Assembly: GCA_947561715.1 (NCBI GenBank)
Contig: OX387198.1
Location: 13,392,001 to 13,456,000 of the forward strand
Source: Ascidia mentula
Lineage: Eukaryota > Chordata > Ascidiacea > Phlebobranchia > Ascidiidae
Length of the DNA stretch: 64,000 bases
Direction of reading: 5' to 3'
Shown here: piece after piece, positions 22,245-37,200 of the stretch
Position numbering within the stretch: the first letter of the stretch is position 1
How the letters are laid out: every line of letters starts with the position of its first letter
Translations under genes and position numbers: made by a program
The notes under the pieces: generated by a model
Seen by the model: the letters and a program-made list of their open reading frames with translations, nothing else
Told to the model about the DNA's origin: nothing
Database searches by the model: none

Positions 22245-25200
22245 CTGAAAGAAGACAATTTTAGGATTCGACCTTGAAATTTAGGATACATTTCGCAGTC
22301 ATATGCATTATAGCCTCCATGAAAGTGTCAAAAACAACTTTTTTCTAATCACAAATCCGCCAATGCGATAAAGATTTTTTAGTTGGCTTTTGACAAAAAG
22401 ATAAAGTTTCCTTTCGGTACAATCATAATGTTTTATTTTCACTAACATAGGGCAATAGTTTGATAAATACAGAAAAAATCATTGTTTTCCATTATGTTAT
22501 AACATGCTGGTAAACAGTAAAAAAATGTGGGGGGAAAACACACCAGCTTTATTGACAAAACTTATTTTTATTTACCATTGTAGTGACACCCCCACTTTCC
22601 TTCCCTCAGTCCGCAGTATTCGTCGCTAGTGCAAGGATCGTGTTCACAATCCCAATCCCCGTTGCGACATTGACACTTGTAATGACAATTCTCATCCACT
22701 TGACAATCTCCATGCTAAATTTAACGTCAAATCAATATCAAAAAACTTAAAAACTTTTTAGTATTTTTATCATAAATGTCCGAACTTTGAAGTATACGTT
22801 TTTATTTTCTACTAAGTAAACAGTAAATCATGTTTTACCCTCAAAACGTTCAGGCGACTTTCAATTAAGTGATTGTTTACCCAGAAAAATCTACAAGGAC
22901 CTAGTCCACACTAATCGAAAATATTTCCACCAATACAGATGGTATTAGTTAGATTGCGTCAACACATGACTCCCAATACCTTAAAGTAAAGACCTTCACT
23001 CATGCAACCACACTTGTTCATCAGAACACATTCCCCTGCGCTGAAGATATAACCTTCGTCGCAAACACATCCTGCAAAGAAAACATAAAATTAATTGCAG
23101 TTTGCCATATTTTCTAAATTGTAACAATTTACACTGTTAAAAAATGAAGTTTCCTGTTTTCTCTCATTTCAGCAATATCGAGAAACTGCTTGACAGCAAT
23201 ATTTTGTCACAAGTCGATTCACATTTGCTTTTTTATCTATTATATTACCTTCAACTGCAGGTGCGCGGACCAACTCTCTCCATCCTCGACACATCGAACC
23301 GTCCTTGTCCGAACACGTTGGTTGGCAAGGGGAAGCCCCTTCTTCGTAATGAGAATTTTCCGGACACGTGGCTCTAAATCCGATCCACGGACGAACGCCT
23401 GTTGGGAAAGTCCCGCCTCGTACAACACATTCGGTAATGAATCCAAACAAGCTGGTTTCGGCGGCATGAAGGAAATCAACTCCATCACATTGTCCCTTGT
23501 TGCACAGCGCCCTTACGCACGCCCACTGGTGAGAGGTTTTGTTGACGACAGACCGACACGAGTCAAAAATGGCGCTGTCGAGCACTCCACAAGAATTGGA
23601 ACCTTGTAAGTAGTCGAGGAAGCGGGAGTTCGGACAGGAGTAGTCGTCACTTCCATCTCTACACCTACAATTTCAAACCAAACGGGATTGTAACATATAC
23701 ATAAATTTACTGTAGTGTAAGTGTTAGCGGAAAGGAGAAATTAACGATTGACGATTGTTCAATTTTACCTTTGCTGACTAAACACCAGAATGTTGTACTA
23801 CTAAAATTCATCACAAAAAACTCATCAGATAGCATAATGTATAAATATCCAACTACACTTGTAATAATACAAAGCGCTTCAAGCAAAGAAGTCAAACTGC
23901 ATTACATCAATAAGAAATTTTACTCACGTGTCATCGGAAACATTTGGCCACTTCCATGCGTTACCAAATTGAGCAACTCCGCTGGCTAAGGTACCATTAA
24001 CGTCTAATATATAGTCGTTGTGAGGGTTGTTGTCAAATGTGCCGCAAAGTCCTCCTGTTCGTTCACGTAGCAGTCCGCTAACCGAAATCACAAGGCTGAA
24101 AAAAGTACAGCTTTAGTCCATGATCGTTTATGTTTGTTAGTGTTGGTAAAGCTATAGTGACATTAGTGGTTTAGTAAACTCGTGGTAACGCCGATCTGCA
24201 CGCTGTAGCGTTATTGGGAAGAATTCATGTCTTCAATAAATGGTATTTATTATAAATTTTGTGTAGAACGTTATTTTTTTGTTTGTTTTAGTACCTCTAA
24301 ATTCACCGCACTACGTGCATTATTATTAGGCGGGCAGTGACCGCAGTAGACGGACCACGAAATATCAACCAGAGGATATATATGGATGACAATATCAATA
24401 TGAGCCAACAGAAATATTATTTTGGAAATTCAGGTAAAATAAATTTCCAGTTTATGTATTTGCAAGATTACCAGAGATACGTGTTCATTAATCGAATTTT
24501 ATTTAGCCAAAGGTGTGTTGGCATTTAGAGCAGGATTTGACTAAACGAAAATTTGGAATGTATAATTTACCCTTCCATTGAGCTGAGTCGCAGGGTGACT
24601 CCAAACTCGGAACGAACGGTCATGAAGCTGCCTCGTGAGATGAAATGCACTCCACGGTAATTGCTTCCTGGGCGAACCCTGAGTCCGTCGACCTGTCCAA
24701 GGAATATTAATTATTTTTGTTACGTCCGCAGCAAAAAGAAACAAAACATTTTTGTATGACATAGCGAATATTTATTGGCAACGATTGTATAGATTATGAA
24801 TATTCCAAATAGAAAGAAATACACGAGAATAGTAGTGAGCAGTAAATTGATGTAAATATGTAGCCTATACTACTAATGCACAAATAATTACGTATATATA
24901 TAATTTTGCTATGAATGCCCCTAAACAACCTACTTTTACGAAGTTCCAGTGGGAGTGCATGATGACACTAATGTAAGGGGCGTCGATCGTTGTAAGTGTT
25001 ACCAATAAGCCACGTTTTCCATTTGCCAATTTATGGTTGCGTTGTACAGTGACTCCAAGCGTGGGAATGCCGAGTTCTTTGCTCCCCACAACCCTGAGCA
25101 GGCAATTCATTACTGCCAATTGTTTTGCACTAAAGTGGCAAACACATGCTTTCGCCACATAAATTGGTAAATTGAAATACTATAGATCTTCTAAGAAGAA

Positions 25201-28200
25201 TTTTTAAAAGGGTCCAATACGAGCGAAATAAAGACGAGTGTGCGTTGTTCCAAGGTTTGTCATGTAACATACCTTAAATGTAAACGTAACTTAACCTATA
25301 TAACTTTATTTTACTCATGTTTGTCAACTAAATTAACCCAAGTCGTAAATTTTACTCCTATTTGTTCGTGATGCTGCACTACACAAAATTTGAAGTCAAC
25401 AATTGGATTGGACTCACGCATGATACTGCATTTATTCCCGTGTTGTTTTGGTTAATTTTACCAGCGAGCGATAACCTATAGCTTCCTTACCCCAGAGCGA
25501 TGTAATGGCAACCACCATCAAAGTTGTATTGACGCCCATCGAAGGTGGAAACGAACGAGTTGCCCCAGATCAAGCACTCTGCATTCTATAAACGAGATTG
25601 AACTTACATTGAAATAAGCTTAAATAGATGATATTGGAAATGGCTTTGACACACACACGATGGAGTACAAAAGCAGAATGCTATATGACATGCAAATGTT
25701 AGTGACATAGGTTACTGGTTACACACCGGCACCAGACATCTGTAATCGCCTCCTACTGCCACGCATTCCTCTTCACCGGTGCAGCTTAAATCGTTGCATT
25801 CCCATTTATTCGGTCCGTTACAAGCACAGCGATGAGAACAGTCGGAAGTTGTCTCAGTAAAACCTGTATGTAGAAATATTGCAATAGGACAAATATTATT
25901 TTAGAAAAACCAATAAAACTTCACAGAAATTATTAGATAATATTTTTGAAAAAAAAACACCATTACCTTGAGGAACATATACCCTGTCGTCGGGGTAACA
26001 TCCACATGACTCCGGTCGAACACAAACTCCATTCTCCCAAATATAACCAAAGTTGCAAACGCATCCGTCAACAGTTGGTAAAGCGCACCTGCAATGAGAA
26101 TGTTTACGGTTTTTCGCAGCACGAAATTAAGGATTTTTCTTGTAGAATGGCCAATGTCCAGAAAGGTGCAGACAATGAACACTATTAGGACAAGAAAGTA
26201 CCATCAGTGCTTTTGCTGGCTTTCGACAACACGGTAAGCTACAGACGGGTACAGATTTTTTACTTTTTTGGTAGTTTCCGTTGGGTGCCAATTACTAGGA
26301 ACATGACCCGTCAACTGCTTGAAAAAAAACAGGAGATTTATCGACCCGGGTGTCACCCAAATGTGTGCACTGTCTGCAGCTCAATGATCAGTCTCATTCG
26401 TTTCTATATGATCAATCTTTTGGTGCCAAATTTGCTGGTTTGTTTTGTCTCAACTCAGAATACCACAACTCATCATGTTGTTTTAATTTATTCCAACTGA
26501 TAAGCAATAGGTAATAGGACTATGTTTTACCTGTCCTCGGCAGATGGGTCGCTGCAAGAATTCGGGCACCCGGTGGAACAAGTCTCATAATGTGAATTTG
26601 AAGGACAAGCCGGTTCAGTCATATTTAACTTTGCCCGTGCATCACATAAGGGGACTTCCCCTTCCCGACAGTCGTCTAATACTCGGTCCAAAACCTACAA
26701 ACCGAATTGGTGTGAAAACGTTGAAAAAAGCACACTTCAAACGGTATACTACAGAACAATAATTCTCAAAGGCTCCAAGAGCGGCATATATCTCTCCACT
26801 ATCTTTTCTGCAGCCATCAGTTGCAGAACCGTTCGCAGAAGATTTGGAGCCCGATTTAGTTGGGCCTTTTTTTGTGTTTGTTTTGGACCAGAAAGCTAAA
26901 TTTTATGGTTGCTAAGCTTTGAGCCCATGTAAGCACGGGGTCAAATGTGAGATTTGGTCAAATATCTTCTCCTAAAATTACTTAAAATGCAAATTTCTAC
27001 AAACAAGAAACACAATATCTAACTTACGCCTTCGATCACAGTTAGATCTCCTCCAGTTGCACAAACATCATAGAGACAATCGTTGAAAATAGCGGTAAAG
27101 TCAACAACCGAGGAGCAGGAGGAGAAGACAGGCGACGTTGCACTGAAGATGCTGCAAGCTGGTGTGCTGAAAATTAAACAATTTTTTATCAACACGATCT
27201 GCGTATGTACACGGCTTGATCACAAAAGGGAGGCGGTATATTCGCTGCAAAGTAATAAGAAAAAAATATCATTGGTACAGTTATAAACTTTGTCTGAATA
27301 AGGCACTGGTTTGCTTTGCAAGAAAATTACTTCTTTATCTTACCACGACAAAAACAACAATTCTTACTAAAGCGCCCTATCAGCGTCAGAGCACACAAAT
27401 TCCGGTGGAGGTTCTGGAGTACCGCAATCTCCCACTTGAAAGCTTTTGCCGAAATCGTTCACGCTTGTGACCACAGTGCCGTTGTCATGTCTGTAGTCAT
27501 CGGTTGGGTCACCGTTAAAGTCACCGCAAAGTCCGCGTACCTGTCACGGTTTAAAATATCATGTTACTACGCAAACAACAATCAGCGGGCTCTCTTTGCA
27601 TGTAGTTAATCTAATCATTACAATAATGGAAATTGACAATCGTCAAAACTCCTTTCTACTGCTTTTGCTTTCTACTGCAAGTCCGCGTAACTGTCATAAA
27701 ATGCTTTGTGGAATTTCAAAACGTCAATCAATGCACCTTTAGATTTGTTTTGTCATTTTGATAACTGAACTTGTTGATATTAACTTTTTATTAACATAGA
27801 AGTATGCTCCAAAATGATTTCGTTAATGTGGGAAAAATATTCCATTTAATGCGTTTGACTGTTAAGCAGTCCATAAAGACAAAACTGTCCAACAGTAAAC
27901 AGCTGAAAATAGGACCTTAGATCAACCACGGCCTTAAGTTTAGAAACAAATCTACCAAATAATAAAATATACCACGACACTCTAGCGGCAAAATTCAACA
28001 TTTTGTGGCTGAATTTTCAAAATTGATTACTTTCAGGTGTTTTTTAAATATACCGCTGCAACACTAAGTGAAAGCATGTTTTATGTATTAAAAACTCACG
28101 TGTCGAGCAAATGCTCCTGGAACTTTAATTTTGATTTTGTTTCCATCGAACTTCACTCTCCAACTTTTAACTTCCAATACAATGCCACCCCCGCTGGATA

Positions 28201-31200
28201 AGATTCGAATTCCACCAATGATTCGATCCCTGGTGGTGAATGTCACATTGACGAGAGCATTCCAAACCTTTACCCAAATCTTACAGTTAAATATCTCTGT
28301 GAATTGTAACACAAATATTTGTTTATTCACGCCATTTTATCTAGCACACGCGTTAGGTTGTGTGTAATAAAATTAGCAGCACGCATCTCTGCTTGGGTTG
28401 TGCACCCCTCGTCTAGACTGTATTTAAAGCGAACTATGTAATTTACATTACAAGCATACCGTGGCGACGATCCGGCCTCTATCCCGTTTGATCATCACAG
28501 TAACGTTGCGTCCATTGTAACTGAAAGTGACTTTGACAGACTTAAGCCATGAAACGTGCGTCTGGCCATTTCGGAACGCATTTTGGGTAATCACCGAAAG
28601 GTAATCCCCCGTGTCAGGGTGCGTTCCCTCGAACATAATGTAACTGCAGGCACCTTGGAAGTCAAACCGCCTACCGTCTAAGGAACTGTAATGTGGGTCT
28701 CCGGAGGCCTGGCAGTTGCCGAAATCTGTGAAGTAATACTGTTTTATCCAAATTGTGGTGTTTCTAATAAAATTATTTTCTTTGATCAGGCATTTTTTAG
28801 AGCAGAGCAGGAACTTCCCGCACAAACAACAACTCAATTTTACTACGAACAGCAAGATAGTTAACCAGAATGCCATGGTTTATTTGACATGTGCAGTCAA
28901 GTTATTTTCAGATTTGTTAAATTTGCGTACTTGTAGGTTGGCAGCCCAGCTGGTGGGTGGTCGGTGACACTTGACAAACTTCCCCTGTACCACAGCTTGT
29001 TGCAGTACAAGTTAGGACAGTCCTTGAGCAAGTGCATCTTTCTGTGCAACCGGCTCTAATAAATGTGTGGCCACTCTAGAAGAGGAACGCAAGTGAAGAA
29101 ATTAACAGTTTACAAATACTTTATAGCAGATGTTATTTACTTGACCTAGTTGCTTTTGTTCAATATGACAAAATCTACCAAAATGAAGAAAAAGGTGTCT
29201 TAGTGGAAGAAGTTACAACCACTGAAAGTTTACGCTGTGTAACACTGTGAAAATACGCTGTGGATATTTTGAAAATACTAACAAAAGCTGAATCACGGCT
29301 TTTATGAAAAGATTTTCTTTATGAGTACTCAATTACAACGTTCGTGCAATTAAATTCTGCTTTCCCAACGTTGCCACTGCTTTACTGTTGATGCGGAATT
29401 CCAGCTGTTGTAAACAAATTTGAACAGAGTAAACTTACCTCATAATAGACCCCAGCCACGGAACACCCGCACTCGGAGAGAGGAACGCACTTCAGACCAG
29501 ATAAAACGTAGCCATCATTGCAAATGCAGCCTGAACACAAAACAAATGAAGAAATGTTAATTAGTTAATCAAAATTAAATACGCACGGTAATTAAAAGAA
29601 CTATTGTTAGTTCCACAAGCGCATAAATTGTCATTATTTCCAAGAAATTTTCCATTACAAAACTATGGCATTTCTATAAAATATTTTTTTTTGTTGGTTT
29701 GAAACCAACTAGCTAAACAAGTAATTAAAGAAAAATTCCCAAAATATAACTTCCACTAACAACACCCTATTCTCTTACGAACAGGCGGTAGAGAATAGTA
29801 AGTAATATTGTACCTGACAATTGAGGTTTTCTGCATCTTGCAGCTTCAGTTGGACGACGACATGTGTTTGGACAAGCTGTACCCTCGTGTTCATAATGAG
29901 AGTTTGCAGGACAGGGCGGATTGGCTGTGTCGAAAAGTCAGTTTACTTATACAGGACTATTAAATCCTGTTTTCAAAAGGTGTAGAAAGCGTTTTAATTA
30001 ACTTTTGAAAGTTGAACAGGAATGGATTTTAGTGATACCATTGGTGCCATAGAAAAAATACGATAACACATTGCAAAAAAACGTGGAGTATTCTAACGAG
30101 CGAAAAATCATTGATCACACGCACACCCTTCCGGGTACCGACATGGCGAATCAATTTGATAATAAGCAACAAATTAAAAAAATAGTACACAATAGTTATG
30201 ATATACTTACGCAGTCCAAGCACGTCTCTCCAGTTGCAAACAGAGATGCCTTGTGTTTGGCATTGATTAGCATAGTCAGAAATCGCTTGTTCGATAGCTC
30301 TCACATCGCCGTCGGTAACGCACGCATCGAAAACGCAGTTCTGTAATCACCACCAATAATTATAAGTCAGGTAAAAAATAAGCATTTATTTTGTGCGTGC
30401 TTTGACGTTTGTGAAAATTCCTCCCTGTAACATACGCAACATTTCAAATTATGTTGTAGGCCTGGAATCTTATGTTCTGTGATTATGAATATCGTCTCAG
30501 AAAATAATCTGTAAAGTTCCATTGCGTAAATAACTGAAACACTTGCCCGGACAATTTCTGGGGCGCCAAATCTCGCTCTGCAATTTGTGAAACAGTTTTG
30601 GTTGACTACGTTGCAAAGTGCTTGATATTCCGCTTCATCTAAACAATCGCCTTTGCCGTCTGTGGAATCCCCGTCTTTGCACCTGAAAAAGATATTATTA
30701 ATTTATCTTAATCAATAAAAAGAGGAAATTGATACACATCAATGTTGTTTTGCCGCCATACAGCGTATCTCGGTTCCAAGAAATAGGCTACAAACTATGT
30801 AAGCATCTTATCCGGTAATAATATTACAAAGGCGACTAAAAAAAGTCCACAGAGAAACAAACAGTAGGCGGACTGAAAGTAGGTTGAAATTGTAGGGAAT
30901 AACTCGCCCAACATTTCCCTTCAATATTCTGGCACAGCTGATTTACGCCATTTTAAGATTTTTACAATGGTAACAGCACAACTCACCCCAATGCATTTCC
31001 CCCAACTTTGTGGCTGTTTCCAAACTCAAATTCGTTTACTATAACGCTGGTGTTGCTAGCGAGTGCAAGGTCATCATTCGTATTGCCGTTAAGGTTTCCA
31101 CACAAACCTATAAACAGAAAAGAATAATAAAAACAAAACTTGTTTCAATAAATCACGGAAAAGAATGTTGCCGACCTTTCCTGGTATTAACCATAACGAT

Positions 31201-34200
31201 AATTCATAAGCTAAAATGGGCCATTTGGTGCACCAACTAAAAGAATTTTTTTTAACGGTATAAAGAAACAGTAAGGGAAAGTTGCATACGTGTGAACTAC
31301 CTTGCTTAATTAAACAGTTCATTGTTTACAAAGTCTGTCCAATTTGTAAACAGTTCATTGTTTACAAATTGTATTTGAGCTTCGCCGAACAGAACTATCA
31401 ATCACATACCTGTGACTAAACTTCCATAAGAACCAGATAAGGACACACGCAGGTTGTAGAAACCGTTGTAAGTGATGATAAGCCCGAAAGTTGTTGTCAA
31501 TTCATACGTTCTACCAGTTCTGACAATCGTAACACCTTCACTGATCAACGCGTAAGGTGGCGTAATATCGATTCCATCAGCCTAAATAAGCATTTGTTTA
31601 AAATCCCTAAAACCACATGTCAAGGTCTGAGCTATGTTGTTCTTATCAATAGATTACTAACAAATATTAAGTCTATTCGATCAAACGGAAACAGATTTGA
31701 CTCAAGTGAATTTACACTTTCATTACTGTCACATATGCTTCCAAACAAAGATACTCGTTGAAGGGTATGGCACGTTATCAGCAATTAATTTGGTATGAAA
31801 AACATTGAACTTACCCTTATCTGATTTCCAGCAATGAGTTGAATTGTGTGATTTCCAATGTTCAGAAAAGCTCGTTTCAACCAAGAAACTCTGGTGTTGC
31901 CGCCGAGAATTTGATTTTCAACCTGCAAAATAAATCTAAATTACAAACAGGAAACGAGGCCGTTTTTTATGGCATCAAACAAAATCAAACAAAGTTTTTT
32001 TTTATTTAGCGTATATTTACTCTTTGTGCTTATTTTGTTTCATTTTTTTTGTACGGCCAACGACATGCACTTACCAAGATTGAGAAGGGTCGTAGTCGAC
32101 CAATTGCTGTCGTAAAAGTTGTTTCTACCAACGTGTAAATGCAGGTACCCTGGAAGTCGTAAAATTTCCCATCAAATGTTTTGTAATGCGGGTCTCCAGC
32201 CGCCTGGCAATTTTGCCTCCCTGAAAGGTTGTGGATAAGTTTTGTAAATTTCAAAACATACACTAGTAATGCATTTGCAACGGAAGAATATTATTGGATT
32301 TAAAGTATTGAATCTACAGTTAGAGTTTCGCTAATAGATGACGTTTTTGGCAGCACGTCACACAAATGGATACTCAAGCAAAAAGAACTTACCTTGAGAA
32401 AAACACATCTTTTAAGCAAACAGACATAGAAGTGAGTCTAGCATGTACACTTACCCACAAAATTGCATCTGAGATTGTTTACGGTCCAGGTACCATTCAC
32501 ACATGTGCTCGATGCAGCTCCAATAAGCACGTAGTCTGGGACGCACTCAACTGTACACTGCGATCCATCGTTATTGAGGTCCGTACAAGTAATTCTAGTT
32601 CCCGCTCCAGCATCGAGAAGTTCCGCTGGGCACTATAGCACAATAAAACCAAGTTTTAAACCTCGCGCAGTTGGAATATAAATTGTGTCGGGTAATCTGC
32701 GGTGAAGTTGCATTGTGAATAATAGGGTTCTTCATATATGCCACAATAAAACGAGTATCTGCATATATTTCATTACCTACTGTGGATATGATACAATCTA
32801 CAGCCTTACATTTGCTATTGACGAGTCTGAGATTCATTATCATAATTAAATATTGTTTCAAAAACAACACTGATGGAAGTTAGACCTTCAGTGTTTTATT
32901 TAACTCAATCAAATTGTATTTGCCGAACCACGTTAGGCTTCTTTGTTATTAGTCAAATACACGAGGGTACGTATGCAACTTGCGATTCATTTTTGTCGGA
33001 ATTAAAAATTTAACCACACGCAATTTACCTTAATTGTAGCATCGCGAATTCGCACATTAAAACTTTGGAAGACGAACTCGGAACTGCCGGTTGGCGTTGC
33101 AGTCAGAAGCACTGGACTGAGAGACCCTGGTAATGCACCTGCTGGTGCAGTGATTGTTATTGTCAATTGTCTTGTTGTTACGTCGACAACGGAACTGAAA
33201 GAGAAACAAAATATTGTGGTAAACCTTTGTTTTCTGGGTTTGTCCCAAAACTAACTCTATTTTTCTGTCCCTCGATTGTCATTGCAATAGCACAAGCGAC
33301 ATAAAATTAGTAAGGAAGGTGTCATATTTAATATAAAACAGGCATATATTTCATCTAGTTTACTTGAAAATACTTGAAAAATCGGTTTACTCTTTACATA
33401 TACATCATGAGTTTCTTATTTCAGACGAAATCCATGGCACACACAGGCTATCACAGTAAGTTCAATTCTAAATATCGACGTGCGTACTTTAAATAGAGTG
33501 GTAGATACATTTCCCGAGACCCGTATAAAAATACAATTGTTTTGCGCAAGTCCCTTCTTAAATATAATGTATTTACGATACAGAGGAAGCATAACTGTAG
33601 AATAAAGAGATTCAGATCAGCTATTGGTAAAGTAAGTAAACTACAATATTATAAAACGTTTTTTTGAGATAAGTTTTTCTTCTCTTTAACTTACGAAGTA
33701 ACGATAGGATTTGCGTAACCCCGTGGATCCGAAACATCAAACGTAACAGTTCCAATAAGGTCCGTGCGAAGGAGGGTAGTGACCTGTAAAGTGTGCAGAA
33801 AGTTACGAATGTTTCGTACAATGGGAAACGTAGGCCTGTACACAACAATCCTTGTATGAGCGAATTGAGCAGCTCAAAAAACAAAGAAACTTCTTTTAGC
33901 CAACATGTTTCACTTTTCGTCCCATTTGAAAATCATGTGACAATCGTGCTTAAAGATTTACCGTGATTGTACTTCCAGCATCTACAAGCTGATCTGGAAT
34001 TGCTTCGAGCAAAATGTTTGCCACCAGGGGCGATATAGCGCAAGGGTCCAATCGGGTAAAATCCATTCCATTCTTTGTGCCTTGAAATCGCTGAAAATAC
34101 ATAAAAAAAATCATAAAATAATTGGTTATCTAATTTCGACGAGGATTGAATTCCGTGTTTCTTCCTATATACTTACAAATACAAATTAAAGCGTAAATAA

Positions 34201-37200
34201 AATTAAAATTAGGACATTTGAACAGTAACAATGCAATATCCACTGACGTGACGTCCAGTGACGTCCAATGCCAATGCGTATCATTTAAATCCAGCAATCT
34301 TGCTTTACAATTTATAATCAGAGCGTATTTGATATTTTTAGCAAATGATTGGTTTTGACCACAAATAAACGATTATTTTTATATTCAAGGAAAATACAAT
34401 TACATGTGTCAAAATGTGATTACAGGTTCCTTTCAAAAAGATTTAAAGGAAATGTGTTTTAACGCCAAATAATTTAGGGCGTGTTTGATGTGTGTAGGCG
34501 CTGTTGCTTGGCATTGAAGTGTATAACCATCCATTCATAACAAGTTAAGCGACGGGGAGAGATGCAAAAAATAGAAAAATTGTCCTTTTGTCGGTCATGA
34601 TATGTTAAACGTCAAAGGACACTGATCACAGAACGAGGTTTGCCAATATACCGCTCAATGACAGTAGCAGGGTGGAGTTTCCATTCTGTGGCACTAAACA
34701 TGATATCGTTGTCACGCCATGTGGAATCAGGATATCTATTGCATTTCAATTTTTCCGCTTTACGATTAAATTACATTTAACGTGGAAACGACTTAGAACA
34801 TGTGCTCTTGCGTTTGATACAAACTGCAACCGTAAAAGTTATTTGAATCGCACAATTTTGCGCATAGTTAATATGACGATTATTTATGTTACATATTACA
34901 TCAATACTTTTGCTTTATAGAGCAAAAATGCACCGTAATAATATTGCAAAAAATGTTGCCATGGTATCGATTAAACAATTTCAAATACGAAATCTGAAGT
35001 TCGGTAACTCCACGAAATACGATTCCGTAATAAATATTGGTTCCAAACCACCCTTTAGTATCTTTAGGTGCCATACCTACCTTGCGCCAATATTATTTTC
35101 AGCGCTTTGACCCCGAGGGGAGTGTTTTGACTCAAAAAATCGTTTCCAGGTAAAACACAATTCAAGCGTGATCGGCGCTTGATTGACAGCCCTGCTGTCG
35201 CGCGCCTTGTTCCTGTTTTTATCCCCCAAGCGCTTTACGCGGGGTCAACTGGAGGATACGTGAAACTTTTTGGCAAATAGGTTTGCAGCGAAAATTGTTT
35301 TAACGCGTTTGGCGGCACAGCTATGGTGCAGGTTTGCGTCATTTCTGCAAATACATAAATTCGAAACATTTGTCAGCATCCGCATTTAAAACTAGAGCGA
35401 AATAATTTGTTTTGCAAACAGTATCAAAGGTAGGAAGTTGTGACACAGCTTTGACAATTCTGAATAAAATTGAATTATTTGAAATTTTTGGGTCGTGATG
35501 TAAATCGTTGTACGGCAGGAAAGTAAACTGTCATTTTAAAGTGAGCAAATTATAAGAAAACGGAAACTAAACAACATCCTTGTGGTTGTCTGCAAATCTC
35601 CCAATGCACGAAAATCAAGATAACACCAAACGTTGAAAAACCTATGAAACCGTTACTTATATATTTTTATTAAGTTCACTAATTCAATTCAACGTAGATT
35701 ACCCAGCAAAACCTCAAACCCAAGTCTCTGTCTCCCGTGCTTTTGAACGCCCCAGTGAATGACCTCCGCCTACGCGCTCTCACGTAAGGGCTGTTTGAAC
35801 TGTTTCGCCCCAATGCAACCCCATGTGCCCCCGCCCCATTCTTCCCCAGCCAGAAATAATTATTCCACAGAGACGAAATTTCGGTGATAAGTGGTCGCGT
35901 CCTTTATTGAAACGCCCCACCCTGAATGCTCGTAAATTGCGGGACGTCGCGCTGTTACGTTTTCGTGCCATTGTTACTTTTTATTGCCTGGATAGCGTTG
36001 AAAAGGTTACGCAACAGTAGATGTATTGTTGCAAAGGATCGAACAATTGAATTATCTTTACTGTAAGTAAGTCACCTTGAAGACATCCACGTCACAAACC
36101 ACTTTTGGGGGGTTGATAAAAAGGAGAAACAACCAACCAGGCCTAAATCGCATGAAATAGGCACAGGTAATAAAAACCAATGAAAAACCTGATGTGGAAA
36201 TTCACGCAGTGCTTTGTTTTCAGAAGCCAAAACGTTTGAGCAAATTTATCAAACCCTTCAATGCAAATAAAGAGCTTTTATTTCAAATCGCCTCTTTGCT
36301 GTCATCCCGCTTTAATCCCTTATAAGATTGACTAATGGGAAGGTTTAAAATATTTGTCCACAAACGTAAATCCGTACTTCGTCATCGGATAAAACGCTCG
36401 ATCGATTCTCACTTCCAACCGCCGTGGTTTGGGGATATTTTGCCAGACAACTTTCCTTTGCGCAACCAAACAATTGTTCCCATACCGTATTGCCCACTTT
36501 AGTTTTGGAAATGCACGATGAATGTCTCTTCTGTTTCACAACTCGTCACCAAGGTGGTATGTCGAATATAAGTGACCCGTTAAATTGTGCGACGAACACA
36601 CGAACTACTACCCTTGAGGTGCCGCTGAAACGTTATTTCGAAAAAAATCCAGAGGAAAAAACAGAGTAAAATTGCTCGATGCAGCAACGGGTCGTGCTTT
36701 GAGAGTTATTTTAAAAATGTTAGAATGCAGAACATTTATATTACACAAACTGTGACGGCGTAATTTTACTTTGAAGTTGGGAGGTTTCCGAAAGTGATTC
36801 TCGCATGTAGTTCAAACGTGACACCAACGTGAACTTTACGCCTGAAATCACGTGGTTTGTTCGTATAATGTTAAGGCGCTTTAAGTGAAGTTCAAATGCA
36901 TTAGGGTTTAGAATTCCATTTCGAATTTTCCCAGTTTCGGTGGGTAGTGAACATTATTGTGGGGAGATGTTTAGTCTGCTTCAGGCCGGACGCGACGCAA
37001 GCAAGTGTGATATAAAGAAAGTGGATTGCCGCGTAAACGTCCTGCCTTGTCAGCAAAAAAAATACAACCGCATTCAATTTCCGTACTGTCGGTATCGGAT
37101 GTCGAATTATTATTTACATTTTCGATTTTTTGAAGCGCTGCTAACATATGGGGAATCGTATCAGGAAAAACTTTAATTACAAAAAACCAGGGCCTAACAT

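Noticed and set aside
35780..36020. ORFs on both strands in the GC-richer part of intron 11
   Set aside because: Opposite-strand frames over the same compositional island, without domains, splice sites or homologues in the window; the exons of gene A on both sides already join in frame.
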